The notes beneath the pieces were generated by a model. That model did not search any database and had not been told where the DNA came from. It was given only the letters and a program-made list of their open reading frames with translations. DNA of 64,000 nt from the NCBI RefSeq assembly GCF_047496725.1, contig NC_132986.1, forward strand, positions 8,950,031 to 9,014,030, written 5' to 3'. A program made the position numbers and the translations under genes. Position 1 is the first letter of the stretch; the number at the start of each line of letters is the position of its first letter. Below, in pieces: positions 52,361 through 64,000 of this stretch. The DNA is from Anoplolepis gracilipes (lineage: Eukaryota > Arthropoda > Insecta > Hymenoptera > Formicidae).

Positions 52361-52860
52361 CACACAATGTACCACTGCTGCTCTCGCCGGTTTACAATTC
52401 TACTGTACCATTGTTCTTGACATTCACTCGCGTGAGAATAAATGCGAATGGATCGAAAAAAGATAGCTAAATACGATCGCGTACTCTAATTAATTAACAG
52501 TAAACGCCCGTCATTTAAATCGGCTTTCTCGATACTCATTTACGCGTAGAATTCGAGGGAAAAACGGAAGACGGAAAAAAACGTGGAACGATTTAGCACA
52601 ATACAAAGCAGGACGACAAACATTCCACTGTCACTACGTTAATCAAATAGCGAGAAACCGATGATGAGCATCGAATAAATATCGGTAATTATTACGAGAT
52701 TACTACGACGAGAAATAACGTATTGAGGATTGACATTAAATTACTACGTAATAGTACTGGATTACCTAGGCTTTTTTCGAGCAGGCTGCAATCGTGACAG
52801 ATTCCTTTACGACACATTTGTAGAGGGCGTTTGTCCATTTCTTTTGATTCGCATTGTTGT
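52361..52860 (-). promoter_or_regulatory. Candidate minus-strand non-coding first exon / promoter
   Basis: On the minus strand this block ends in a strong donor (GTGTG|GTGAGTAAAT, GT at 52360-52359). It is GC-richer than the DNA to its left and abuts the CpG-rich core at 52860-52960. It contains no long frame. It may be the first 5' UTR exon of FMRFaR, whose next acceptor would be near 26172, or of a separate non-coding RNA. The linkage is inferred only from strand and order. Confidence 0.35.
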
Positions 52861-52867
52861 TGCACAA

Positions 52868-52875
52868 TGACGTCA
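52868..52875. promoter_or_regulatory. CRE-type palindrome TGACGTCA
   Basis: A perfect cAMP-response element core lies in the centre of the CpG-rich promoter zone, followed about 30 bases later by a half-site, TGACGTGA. It would be a reasonable CREB/ATF site, but binding is not shown by sequence alone. Confidence 0.5.
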
Positions 52876-52952
52876 CGCGACCGTGCGACGCGCGACGCGA
52901 CACGTGACGTGATGCGACGTGATACGCGACCGACACGACGCGACGCGACGCC
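52876..52952. repeat. GCGAC pentamer-rich CpG tract
   Basis: An imperfect run of GCGAC/CGACG units interspersed with ACGTGACGTG ends in three clean GCGAC copies. The reverse-strand version (GTCGC copies) recurs in the second CpG zone near 60440-60475. It is a promoter-associated simple repeat. Confidence 0.8.
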
Positions 52953-52957
52953 TCGTA

Positions 52958-53550
52958 TCAGTGTTTGATCGCTCCGCGCATTTTTATCCGACGGCAGACG
53001 AATTTCGTTCCCGCAAACAAACGGCCGAGAGTGCAGAATCGAGTAACGGATGTGCTTAAAAGTGGATTTTCAAATCAATTGAGGTACGTAATTGCAAATT
53101 TCCTCGATTCGATGCCCGGAGTTTTACGATATAATGTTACAGCGGTACGTCGTGAAGTCCGCCACCGATGTTTCTTACCGGCGTCCCTTCGCGCGCGCGA
53201 AAATGTCATCGTCATGTTTCGTGTCGTTCGCTCGTTTATACCCATACCTTACGTGCGACAAAATCGATGGTCAGTTTAATGTGTTAAGTGATTACGTGAT
53301 AATTAGTCAAACGTCGTCGTGTTTAAATCATGTTTTCTCAGTGGACTCGTTCGTCGAAATGTATCGTCTGCGTGTCGGGAGTGTCGTAATTTTAATATTG
53401 CATTAATTAACACGCGCTCGTAATTAGACGCGCTTCTTGTATCGGCTCGCGAGTCTACCTGAATGACTCAAAATGAAATAATTCGGCGAGGAGGCTACGG
53501 CGGATATACGATGATGCAACGGCGAGGATGCAACGGCGGTGCATCAACTT
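52958..53550 (+). promoter_or_regulatory. Candidate plus-strand transcription start and non-coding first exon
   Basis: An insect initiator-like TCAGTG lies at 52958-52963, at the edge of the CpG core. Two good donors follow: TTGAG|GTACGT (GT at 53084) and ACTT|GTGAGT (GT at 53551). Frames of about 100 codons exist here, but they overlap in different registers and show no domain. I read the block as a 5' UTR exon, with coding exons further right and probably outside the window. Confidence 0.4.
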
Positions 53551-54786
53551 GTGAGTAAATTGATTTAAAATTGTTTTAATTATATACTTTTATTGTGTCG
53601 CAAGAGAAAAATATCACCACGAAACCAACTTCGTGGATCTAACGGATCGATTGCGTGCAAAATAGGGTTAAGTTCGACCCTGAAGGAGTTATTCTGAAAC
53701 AAGATTGAATTACTCCGCAGAGAACATGATCGCGTTAATTTGTCAGACCAAATCGGCAAGGTCGATCTTTTATTCGTTATTATTCAGTCGCGATAAGAAA
53801 ATTGATATTTACTACATTGCGAGTAATTTTATTGCTAAAAACTACTTTATTAAAGTTTTTATACACATTTTATTTAATTTTTAAATCTAAAAAATTATAT
53901 TGAAGATTGCACAATAAATATAATTCTTGAAAATTTTTGTTGAAGAAAATTTAATTTTATGCATTTAGTGAAGAATATATTATTAAAATTTAGTGCGATT
54001 AAAGAATATTCTTTATACTAATTCTTTATTAAACAAAATTTTTTATAAAATTTAAATTCTAGAAATTCGATAATATTTATACAATTTTTATCTTTTTATA
54101 TGAATTTTATGTGTCTGTGTTTGAGTTGTGAATTAAATACCAACAATACAAATAATTATTATTACGTATTTGTCCTTACGAATATTCGATATTATTTTAA
54201 TTTGAATGCAAAACAAAAATTGTATTGATAAAATTAAACATCATTTAATCATTTATTATAACTTGCTTGCTTTACGGTTATTTTGTCATTCTCAATATAA
54301 TTATGGCATTTCAACAAAAGGGCTATCATCAAGTCCTCTTTAATTAATTATTACGAAGTATAAAATGGTTCGATCGTGCTTAACTTGCTAATCAAATTCT
54401 GAGAAAATGACGCACTAAACGATAATAGCAGTAACAATACAGTTTAGCGTAATGAGATAAGTTTCCTTTTCTTAATTTTTTTGTAAAATGTTCTTCGTAG
54501 CACACAAAAGGTAAATGTATAAATTAATTATATGCGAAACTGTGGGTATGATCCATTTTGTTGCATTAAGTTTTTTAACATTATTTTAAGAATTTAATAT
54601 TTTCTGTCAAAGTAAATTTTTTTAATGGAAGAATTTGATGCTGTATTAAAAAAAATATAAAATTTTTAAATTACAGATTACTGTTAGTCAAAAAATATGA
54701 CTTTGTGTAAATGGTTTTTTAAATATTTTAACAATACTAGAGTACGATTTTCATTAGAAGTTTTAAAGATATTATTAGGTATATTA

Positions 54787-54848
54787 TAAAATTACTTGAT
54801 GTATATAAAAAATTTTAAATATATAATTAGAAACATCAAGTAATTTTA
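54787..54848. repeat. Perfect 16-bp hairpin with 30-base loop
   Basis: Arms 54787-54802 and 54833-54848 are perfect reverse complements. The total length of 62 bases is close to that of a small precursor hairpin, but the stem is shorter than a microRNA needs and the loop barely pairs. Confidence 0.8.
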
Positions 54849-56248
54849 ATAAAATTTTTATTTAAAATTTATAGTTATATATATTAAGATTCATAAAAAA
54901 GTTGATACAAACATCACAGAATATTCTCGTGGTTATAGCTCTGATCTGCAAAAAAAATCAAACTACCAATTTTCGTTAATTAAAAAACTGTCGTTGTATT
55001 TTTGTGACTGTATTGATTCGATCGTAAATATTGATTTACTGTCGCGTAAATGGTCCGTCTTCTCGTTACAGTACTCTCCCTTGACTATTTACATGATAAC
55101 CAGTCTATTTAAAGAATAATAATCTAAAAGGGCGTATGAATAGTCTTTATGAATTATGAGTCTTTAGAGAATCTATTTTACGGTCTCTAAAAGTCAGCTG
55201 CATCGTGCTTATTTTTAATTAAGGTGTATGTTTTGTAATCTTGGATGAATGATAGTTTAATTACAGATTTTATATATGAAAAAAAACATAATTGCCATAA
55301 ACTTTCATTTGGGGCAAAATATCAATGAATTAAAATAGAAATTAGAATTTTATTTTAAAAAAAGAAAGAAAGAACTGAAGGGGGGAGACGCAAGTAATAA
55401 AATTTTCTTACTATATCAGTTTTAATAGAGAATAAATAATAATCTCCATGTTTTTTTTAAAACTTAATTTAATTTAGAGAGAAGGTAACTCTATATTTTA
55501 AAAAATCGATATATAAAATAACAATTGTTTACAATAATTATAACTGCTTATTAATTTTGTCTAGTCAGTTTTCTTGAGGCCAAACATCGCTCCAAGATTA
55601 ATCGATTTTTTTACCTTCAATTCAACTTTTTACTGCGTATTTCTTTAATTAAAATTTTGTAATATTTCTGTTAAAATTGACAATGAGATCAAGTATCTTG
55701 GAATGCGTAGATAGAGAAAGAAAATTTAATTAATTAAGTTTAACTCGAATGTCAGGCGCTATCAAGCAACTTTAATTCATTTGCAATAGAACGTACAATT
55801 TCCTACTGGCGATTATTTTTGACTTTTTGATTGTGAATTCGATATCGTACCATTTTCGTCACGTCTGCTTAAAAGCTTCATGTAATTCATTTTTATCTCC
55901 CCTTCTCTCGATATTTATCTCGTTTTACATTGCTTTATTACGTGAAACAATCGGGAATAATTTGAAAAGCTGAAGCAAAAAAATCGCTTATTCTTAATCA
56001 ATTCGTAATTCTCTCACTGTGCCACTGTATCTTACTATTTTTTCCGCTACTTCATAATTCAATCTTGTTTGCGACGTTTATTTTTCAAAAGTCTTATTAC
56101 GTCTTACAATTTGAGATTGCGATAAATCTCGTCAAAGGTCATAGAGGTTTGTGAGCATGTATTTTTTACGGAAAAAAAAATTTTTATTTATTTTATTTAA
56201 GAAAAATTTTATTTTTTCCATGCCTCTTTACTTGGTTTTACTAGTTTC

Positions 56249-56280
<32 letters not shown>

Positions 56281-56793
56281 GTTTTTAAATACATTACATA
56301 TATAAAAGCAGTAACAATTAATTTTCTCTTGGTGAGAAAAATTATTAGCACTAAAGAAATGGTAAGAGAGAGATAAAGTAAAATATTTCTCAGAGAAGAA
56401 TTATAATTTTACTTAGAAGCAATTTTATGTAAAAGTTTCTTTGATGTAGTAACTTTTTATTACATTTTTAGATTTTGCATTCGCGTAACAATGAGGTGAA
56501 ATATAAAAGCGAGATGATTTTTGGTTACTTAATAGCTATTTATATTTAATTTCTATAATTTATTTTATCACGCAAAAAATATTGTAATAAAAAGTTGAAG
56601 TTATTGTATCAAAGGTAAAGATTTATATAAATTTTCTTTTGAAAAAAATTATAATTATGTCTATATGATATTGTGTCCTACCTCTTTCTCTCTTTTCTAT
56701 CATTTCTTCAATGCTAATAAGTTCTTTGTTACTTATTAATTTAATTGTTATTAGCTTTACTTTTGTGCATCTTTATATTGTATATTAAAAACA

Positions 56794-56794
56794 A

Positions 56795-56825
<31 letters not shown>

Positions 56826-56893
56826 GTATATATATGTATATATATTTATACATATATATGCATATATGTATATATATATGTATATATATATAT
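56794..56893. repeat. Complex (TA)n/(TATG)n microsatellite
   Basis: About 100 bases of TA repeats with regular ATGTATA and CATATATG interruptions, highly self-complementary. Confidence 0.95.
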
Positions 56894-59800
56894 TAAAATT
56901 TATTTAAAAATATATGAAACATAAATGAAATAAACTAATGCACATTTGTGCTATTTAATTATCAATCTATTAAATGGAATTGTCTTTCGATTATCGTAAT
57001 TTAAATTGAACATTACTAATAGATTATTTTACAAAAATATTATTGCAGGCAGAATTTAAAATTTTAAAGCTTTAACTCTACAATAATTTACTGTTTTAAA
57101 ACATTAATACGAATGCATTATCACAAAAGCAATGTGCATTATAATGGTACAATAATCGAGAAGTTTGTTGTTCAAACAAAAAACTCTTTGACGAATTAAT
57201 TTTTGCGGAATCAAAACGAAAAATATATTATGCAAGTAAAATGTTTAAGATACAATTATTAAAAATATTAATTTTGAAAACAATTCACAAAATAAAATTT
57301 TATAATATATATAACATATATATAATTTTATTATTATTATATAATTTAATAATATAATTACATATTATTATATAACTTAATAATTTTATTATTTTCATAT
57401 AATGAATTCCATAATAATACACTTAGTTTTTATTAAAATAAATTCCTCATTTTTTCTTGAAACATCAATGGCATTTCAGTGTCAAAATAGTTTTTTAAAA
57501 TTTACTTTTCTTTCTTTAGACAGAAATTTTACTTTGAATAGCAGCATTAGAACATATTGTAGAACATATTAGAACATATTATATATTATTGCTCGTAAGC
57601 CGTGTTCCCTTAATTGCATAATGTGAGATGAAAAATGGCTTCTTGTGAGCTTTATGATAATGCATTCTGGTCTTTTATACTTTTTGTGTCAGTTATTTTT
57701 AGCGTTACATATCTTATCATATATTCATATCATATATTGTCGTTTCATATAATCGTTATTTATAATGTGTATTATATCTTACGAGAAAATGTGTTATATT
57801 TTATAAAAATAATAATCATGAATTTTTTATATACAAATATAGAAAATTAGATATTGTCATATTTTTGGTGTAATCACAAAATGTATGCATATATGCATAT
57901 AATATTATCTAATATATGGCGTATGAGTTTGTATTAAATTTATAATACCTAATATAAATTACCTAATATAATAATATCTGCACATAAATTCATATTGAGA
58001 TAAACAGATTGTCTCATATAACCGTTTCTTTCACGTCATTTTTCCACACCGGTATTTAAATAACGAAGCGGTTCAATCATCAAGAATTTAAATTAATCCT
58101 TAGAGACACTACCATAAACTGTTAATAAAAAAATGTTTTTGTTTTCCTTCCGTAATAACTGTTTAATTATAAACTTTTTATAATTTTTATAATTTTGATA
58201 TATTATATCATATCCAGTATATCTTTTTAATATATTGGAATATATATCACTCACAGTAAAAAAATGTAATTTTATATCGAAATAAAATAATGTATTTAAG
58301 ACTCGTACAGATAATAGAAAACAAACTAAAATACTTCAAATTTTTACGAATTTTGCATTCAATTCCTTCAAAGTTTTACTTGTGATACTATTTGATAATG
58401 TTGCACATTATATATAAATATATATATTATTCGTTTGTAAACTTACTGTGCTATTTGCGTCGAGCGTCGTGAAATTTTGTTTGCAAAACTATTAATAAAC
58501 GAGTGTCATCTGCAATGAATGTGACGCGGACCGCGATCTCTCACGAAATCTCGGCCCGAGATTCACCTGTTTAATCACCTGTCGTTAGTCTTCTCGTCGA
58601 TCTCGTTGCACCTGAATTTTGTCATCGCGTCACTTTCACCACTACAGGTTGCATGCCTGTTTGCGTATGCACGTGGGAGCAATTATATCTCGTGTCACTT
58701 CCGCGACGTCGGGATGAATCATAATTTGGTCCATCGACAGCAAGAGAGAATTGTCGAGGAATTTGCTTCTATCAATGCACTTTTCGCGAAAATTGGAAAA
58801 GCTTCTTGAGAATTCCACATTTGAAAATATTTGCTTGTTCATCGATGAATCACTTTGTTTTCTTTGAATAGAGTTTCATAACGGTCCACGAAATGCACAT
58901 AGCACGCCAATCACTGATTTGTATCACTTAATTGAATTCACAGACTTTTGATTCTATATTTTATTCATTTATTCTAACAGCGGTAGATGAGTTAATTCTA
59001 TTAGTTATTAATATCGGTTATTAATTTCTCAATTCCCAAGAAAGTTCCGGAGCACTTATACAAATTAATAATTTCTAAAAGAAATTTATCTATTAATTTA
59101 GTTTTTTTATTGGTGAATTATGTAATCTTCCTTAATGAGAAAGGAGGTAGAGTCTTAAAAATTCTCGTATGAAAGTGGCTTTAAGCAAATCAGTTTGAAT
59201 TTACAATTCAGATATCTTTGCAATAGCTATTTTTTAATACGTTTGTTTCTTTGTTGATGAGTTTCTTTATCTTTTGTAAATTGAAGAATAAAGTTGAAAT
59301 CTGTTACTGAACGATTATATTCACTTTTTTAATCGTCTTGGATAAGATCAGGCTTTCTTCTTTAAGAAATTCTGAATTGATTATCTTTTGATTTCTGATT
59401 TATCTCTAATGATTTTTTTATTTTTCTATAAGGATTGTTCGATAATTTTTTGTTTCTTCATTGATGAATCACACCACTTCCCCCAAAAGAAAAAGAGAGA
59501 GATAAAATAGCTTTGAAAAGAAGTAACCACGTCAAGGGTCGATTCACGTCACTCAATTTCACTAATTCACGTCTTTATAAGTTGATGATTATAATAATTA
59601 TTATTAAAAACTGAATTAAATAGAATTATATTACAGTTTATATTATAGTTTAGAGATCACGATTGCTAGAAAAATCTAGAATTTTTAAGCTTTTGAGTAA
59701 TCATATCTCGCATTGACTAATCATATCTCACATTGATCGAATTAAACTTGACTTATTGTTAGTTTATTAATAATCTTGTTAATGAATATACATTTATTAA

Positions 59801-60221
59801 TAATGTGAATGTATATATTTTTGATGTATATATTTTTTATTACTCTAATTCACGATAAGTACACATAAGCTGGAATATGGTTAGCAATTATTAATGGTCT
59901 TGAACATGATAACACTAATAATCTTGCTGGTATTGATTTGCCGGAGACCACCGATAGTAAACTATCTTGAATCTGCTGATCACTGTGATTGTGAATTATA
60001 TATGTTAGATATTAACAAGCTTATAGTTATCAGTGATTATATTTATTAATAATTTTCTTACTGAATTTTAATACTTTTTTATTTTTTATTATTTATTATT
60101 TTATCGTTAACCACTCTTATTAATAATATTACTGATAATTATTTTTTAATAATTTACGTGATGATTTCTGATGGCTTTTTCAAACAATTTCAACAGCACT
60201 ATCTCTTGCCAACTGTTAAAT

Positions 60222-60222
<1 letters not shown>

Positions 60223-60254
<32 letters not shown>
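60223..60254. repeat. Poly(T) tract next to a CpG-rich zone
   Basis: An uninterrupted run of 32 T lies about 50-100 bases upstream of the CpG-rich block. Poly(dA:dT) tracts of this kind commonly exclude nucleosomes near promoters. That role is inferred here. Confidence 0.9.
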
Positions 60255-60256
<2 letters not shown>

Positions 60257-60359
60257 TTCATGATCTGATCTACTCGAAATTCTTCTGTCACTGGTCGTCT
60301 CTCACTTTTCACCGCGGTTAGTGATTGTGGTATAATTTTGTTTGCCTTTGTCCAACAGG

Positions 60360-60765
60360 AGGCGTAAGATCGACACGCGATTTCGGAGCGCTCTCGCGGC
60401 GCACTGAGTGCGTCTAGCTAGTAGAAGAGGATTGTAGCGTCGCGGCACGTCACGTCGCGTCGCGTCGCGCCGCTGCGGAGTAGTCGTGAGTGCGAGAGTG
60501 ACCCTGGCAGTGAGTGCCGCCTGCGCACTCTCGTTGTATCCTCTCCTCTTGTAGTTCTTTCCTCTTCTCTCATTCTTACTCTCTTTTTGATCTTCAGCAT
60601 CGTGTTTCTCCGCGTGTTCTGTTTCCCCTTCAAAGACCACGCGACTTGACTTCGAGTAAAACTTATCCGCAATTTGCGTTCCTTATCACGTTCACGCACA
60701 CTTGGTTTAAATCTGCGAGTTGTATGTCTGCCGATTGTTTGTCGTTGGCTCCTTAGGATATTCAT
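60360..60765. promoter_or_regulatory. CpG-rich promoter-like zone
   Basis: GC and CpG rise sharply over about 400 bases, including a GTCGC pentamer run near 60440-60475. Plus-strand donor-like sites occur at 60486 (GTCGTGAGT) and 60510 (GGCAGTGAGT). A pyrimidine-rich stretch follows. Frames on both strands of 80-115 codons overlap each other and are low-complexity Arg/Thr or Ser/Leu readings, so I do not call a protein. Most likely this is a promoter plus 5' UTR exon, perhaps an alternative start of the plus-strand transcript beginning near 52960. Confidence 0.45.
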
Positions 60766-63389
60766 ATGCGAAGTTACAGAAAGTTCTTAAACTGAATGTC
60801 GCGACCGTAGTCTATTAAACTTGAAGAAACGCGTAAATAGAAGCTGTATTCTCTGCATATGTAGTCGCATATGTGCTTGAATTTAAGATATGCAATATTT
60901 GGATCTTTTATATGTAAAAAATTCAATACAATCTTCATAAAAAAAAAAAAAATATATATATATAAATCAGAAAAAAAGATGAGAAACGAGATTAGATTTT
61001 GGTATAAAAATAAATTTTATCAAATTGTGTAGATCTGTAGGAGGGTTTTTATCACCTTTGGGAATACCTGGAACCTTGACAGCGATTATTGCACTTGATT
61101 TACAGATTCTTTATATTTTTACTTTCCTTTGAATTTTTATTCTGTTTTGAAAACCAAATAGTCTTATCGTTCTCAAGCTTTGTTTTTTCTTGATATTTAA
61201 CCTTCTATCAATTTGTGATCTTTCTTTAATCTTTTAAATCTTGCTTTATATCGTATTAAATATTTTCCTATAATATCTCGTTTTTTTTCTTTTTTTATTC
61301 TTCAGATATTTTGAGATTACTTTAGCCGAGAAACTATAACAAACATAATATAAACGTTATATATACTATTTATATATCAAAAAAGAATTTTTTTGATAAT
61401 GTGTGTTTAATTAAAAAAACGATAAATTTATTTGTTGCGTTTAATCAGGAAGATTCAATCGCGTATTTTTAGATTATTATTATTATATTTCTATTTTTAT
61501 TTTAATCTTCTTGAAACGAAAAAAAACCCTGCTGGAAACACAAGATTCCAACGGTGACTCGAAATAAGAGAATAAGGAAATTTTTGTATCAAAGGTGGGA
61601 AACTTAGCCACATACCTGATCGCTACCATTTGTATAGGTTTAACCCTGCTACCTTTTTCGATATATTTTATGTCGAATTTTATTCCGAAGTCAACTCGAT
61701 CATAATGTAAACTTTATTTTTCAAGAATTTTTGTTAAAATAAATATTTAGCTTGGAAATTTAAAAACATGATTCTTCATAATGCAAACAATGGCACGATC
61801 TATTTTACGATTTATTTATAAATCATTAGTGTCAATTGCATGGTACGATTATTATTGATCATTGATATCACTGAAACATATGTATGCAATATTCTGACGA
61901 TATTTTGTTAAATTTTTTGTATATATTTGTATAAAAACGAGAGAAATACATACTGCGATATACATACTTTATATTTTTATAAAAATTTGGTAGATAGAGA
62001 TTATAGAAGAAAAAATATAGAATTATAAGAAATTATAATTAAGAGGAAAGGAAGAGAACAGAGAGAGAGAGAGAGAGAGGGGGGGAAGGAGAATGTATAT
62101 AGAATAATAAAAGAAAGAAAATAATAGAATTAAAAAAATATTGTTTTTTTAACAAATGTTTTATAATAGATAATTTATAAAATTTTTTATTTTTAAACAT
62201 ATTTTTAAACATATATTTAAAAAAATTTTTTTCTATTGTTTTTTTTTCACTTCGTATCTTGATGTAGCTCTAGAAACGATACTATTGGCACTTGAGTTTT
62301 TGTTTGTACATTTTTCTTTTTTTGATATCGTGCGCTTATATTTTTTCGATGTTATGTCATATTTTTGTCCGCACATGTTTTTGCTTGTGGGACTTTATGC
62401 CACCCGTTAAAAATTATAAGTTATATTTTATTTTTTCATGTTTTTTTATGATTGACCAACTATTTTATCTTTTTTTTCTTATTTTCTCCTCCATTATATT
62501 TATACGCTGCACAAGGCATATCGAAATTAAGCCAATTCTATACAACTTATTCTTCCTATAGCTTATTCTTTTAATTCTCATTTTCTCTCTTTCTTTTTTC
62601 TCCTTTTCTTCATATAGTATTTGAACTTGTTTTCTTGCATAGATAATAATCTTGACTTATCTATTAGCCTAAATTATTTCTTACTTAAAATCAGTAAATC
62701 ACACGAAAATAATATTTTTGTTTTACTTTTACTTAAAAGTATCTTTCTGTAATAAAGTCATTCTAATTTATTTTAGAGTGTCAAATTCTTTCTATGTATT
62801 TGTATGCATATACTCACGCGCTTTATTTGATTAATATTTATAAAATAGTGATTTTTATCTCTCTCTGAGCTAATTCACTTACTTATACTAAAAGGGTTTG
62901 GACCAAAATAATAAATATTGTCTCTTTCCCTGTGTCTCTCTTTTTCTCGTCTATCAACGTGATAGACAATCCTTTCGAGGATACAAAGTAAGGATTATGT
63001 TTACACGGCACTCCTAACCGCGCATAAATCAAAATAAAGTCCGAATGTTGGGCCGAGAAAATTATTGTGATTTTATTACCACAATATCTTTTGAATGATC
63101 ATGATAAAATGAATTACAGATCCGTGTCGATACTTATCGCGGATTATTTTACGATGTCACTTGATGAATTGAATGAAAAATACAAAGATTTTTCGGGAGC
63201 AACGTATAATATACAGTTATTGATTAATATTTTCGGTTTGATCGGGTTCTTTCGCTCTCAATTAGCCGTATCGTATATCGATCCTTGTGATACAACTGGT
63301 GAGTTACGGCGGAAAGTGGATAGCAATGTAACGTTGTCACTCATGGTTATAAATTGGAGTATGATATTGAGAGATATATATTTAACAAA

Positions 63390-63444
<55 letters not shown>

Positions 63445-64000
63445 GAAACTTTTCGATTTCTTAGTATCGAGTACATAGAGGCGGAAGTATTAGTAAAGTA
63501 AAAGTATTAAAATAAAAAAAATATAAAACTTTAGAATGATTAGGATTCGAAAAATTTTAATATAAGAAAAAGGTTTTCGTAAAAAATGTGGATTAGATAA
63601 AAAGATTTTCTTTTAAATTAAAGTGCAATAATAATGCATTGCTTTTTTTCATGACTTTAGTGATATTTAAGATTATATATTGCTGTATTTAAAAATATTG
63701 AATTAATAACAGATAAGATAATAAAATTTTTTCTTTCTTCTAATTTTCATAATAAATATATTTTAGATATTTATATAAATATAGAATATGAGTACATTTT
63801 TGTTTTATTCTACTGTAAACATACGTAAGTTTATAAAATATATTTCAATATTTTTGTTACAATTCGTCTCTCGTGCAATTTCTTTTCAATTCGAGGAAAC
63901 AGTTGCATCATTGATTACTCTATCGTTCTCTCTATAACACTAATTACGTTTCGAGGAAACACAGATAGGAAAGTGATTACCGATGAATCCCTCGAGCAAA
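60766..64000. other. Non-coding right end of the window
   Basis: This is AT-rich with no supported gene. A short GA run lies near 62060. The 144-codon frame at 63067-63501 runs through an (AC)n microsatellite and has a donor-like ACTGGTGAGT near 63299. Its product has no recognisable domain, so it is treated as chance. Confidence 0.45.
63389..63441. repeat. (AC)n microsatellite
   Basis: About 26 AC units with one early interruption. It encodes a Thr-His run in the overlapping chance frame. Confidence 0.95.

Larger units (their letters stand above)
53551..60300. other. Non-coding region, possible long first intron of a plus-strand gene
   Basis: This AT-rich sequence has no recognised coding exon. 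It contains (AT)n at 56249-56274, a complex TA/TATG tract at 56794-56893, and a short tandem duplication at 59698-59737. A GC-richer block at about 58440-58800 has a 67-codon frame starting at TTG and no known similarity; it may be regulatory. Confidence 0.45.

Noticed and set aside
52965..53406. Two 104-residue plus-strand proteins
   Set aside because: They overlap in different registers, are interrupted by a strong donor at 53084, and show no domain; read as 5' UTR.
60302..60765. Arg-rich proteins of about 112-115 residues on the minus strand
   Set aside because: Several registers and both strands are open at once in a CpG-rich repeat, which is expected from composition; more consistent with a promoter and UTR.
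63067..63501. 144-residue protein ending in a Thr-His run
   Set aside because: About 25 codons come from the (AC)n microsatellite. The remainder is a length expected by chance in a window this size, and no domain is visible.

Overview
The window is AT-rich, intron-rich nuclear DNA from an arthropod. It is most likely an insect and probably hymenopteran, ant-like. That placement is an inference: the three recognisable genes have clear insect counterparts, introns carry insect-style GT/AG splice sites, GC is low outside exons, CpG-rich GCGAC-type promoter patches occur, and (CT)n, (AC)n and (TA)n microsatellites are frequent. No tRNA, rRNA, CRISPR array or intact transposon was recognised.

Left third (1-10.8 kb). 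A large plus-strand gene at 723-9429 encodes a Tudor-domain protein 5/Tejas-type germline protein: three LOTUS domains, an extended Tudor domain, long polar linkers and an unnamed C-terminal region. Its nine coding exons were placed by splice sites and phase. It has one apparent single-base frameshift near 5690. Its first intron contains a near-perfect antisense copy of 134 bases of its own Tudor exon. About 1 kb downstream is a two-exon gene (10449-10682) for the 47-residue DAPIT/ATP synthase subunit k.

Middle (14.6-26.2 kb). A minus-strand gene, convergent with the subunit k gene, encodes a 447-residue FMRFamide-receptor-type GPCR. Four coding exons were placed and their phases close perfectly. 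Its 6-kb third intron holds a 100 percent identical 146-base inverted repeat with a 1.09-kb spacer, much like the arrangement in the Tudor gene.

Right (26.2-64 kb). No confident coding gene is visible. The region is AT-rich non-coding DNA with microsatellites, several short GC-richer islands, a decayed coding fragment (34904-35246), some strong hairpins, and two CpG-rich promoter-like zones at about 52.4-53.1 kb and 60.3-60.8 kb. The first has outward-pointing splice donors on both strands, so it may be a divergent promoter. Its minus-strand side could supply distant 5' exons of the receptor gene, and its plus-strand side a gene whose coding exons lie beyond the window.

The most unusual signal is the pair of intragenic inverted duplications (134/138 bp and 146/146 bp arms, spacers of about 1 kb). 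Both would fold the host pre-mRNA into long double-stranded RNA. In the first, one arm is protein-coding sequence of a gene of the piRNA-pathway type.
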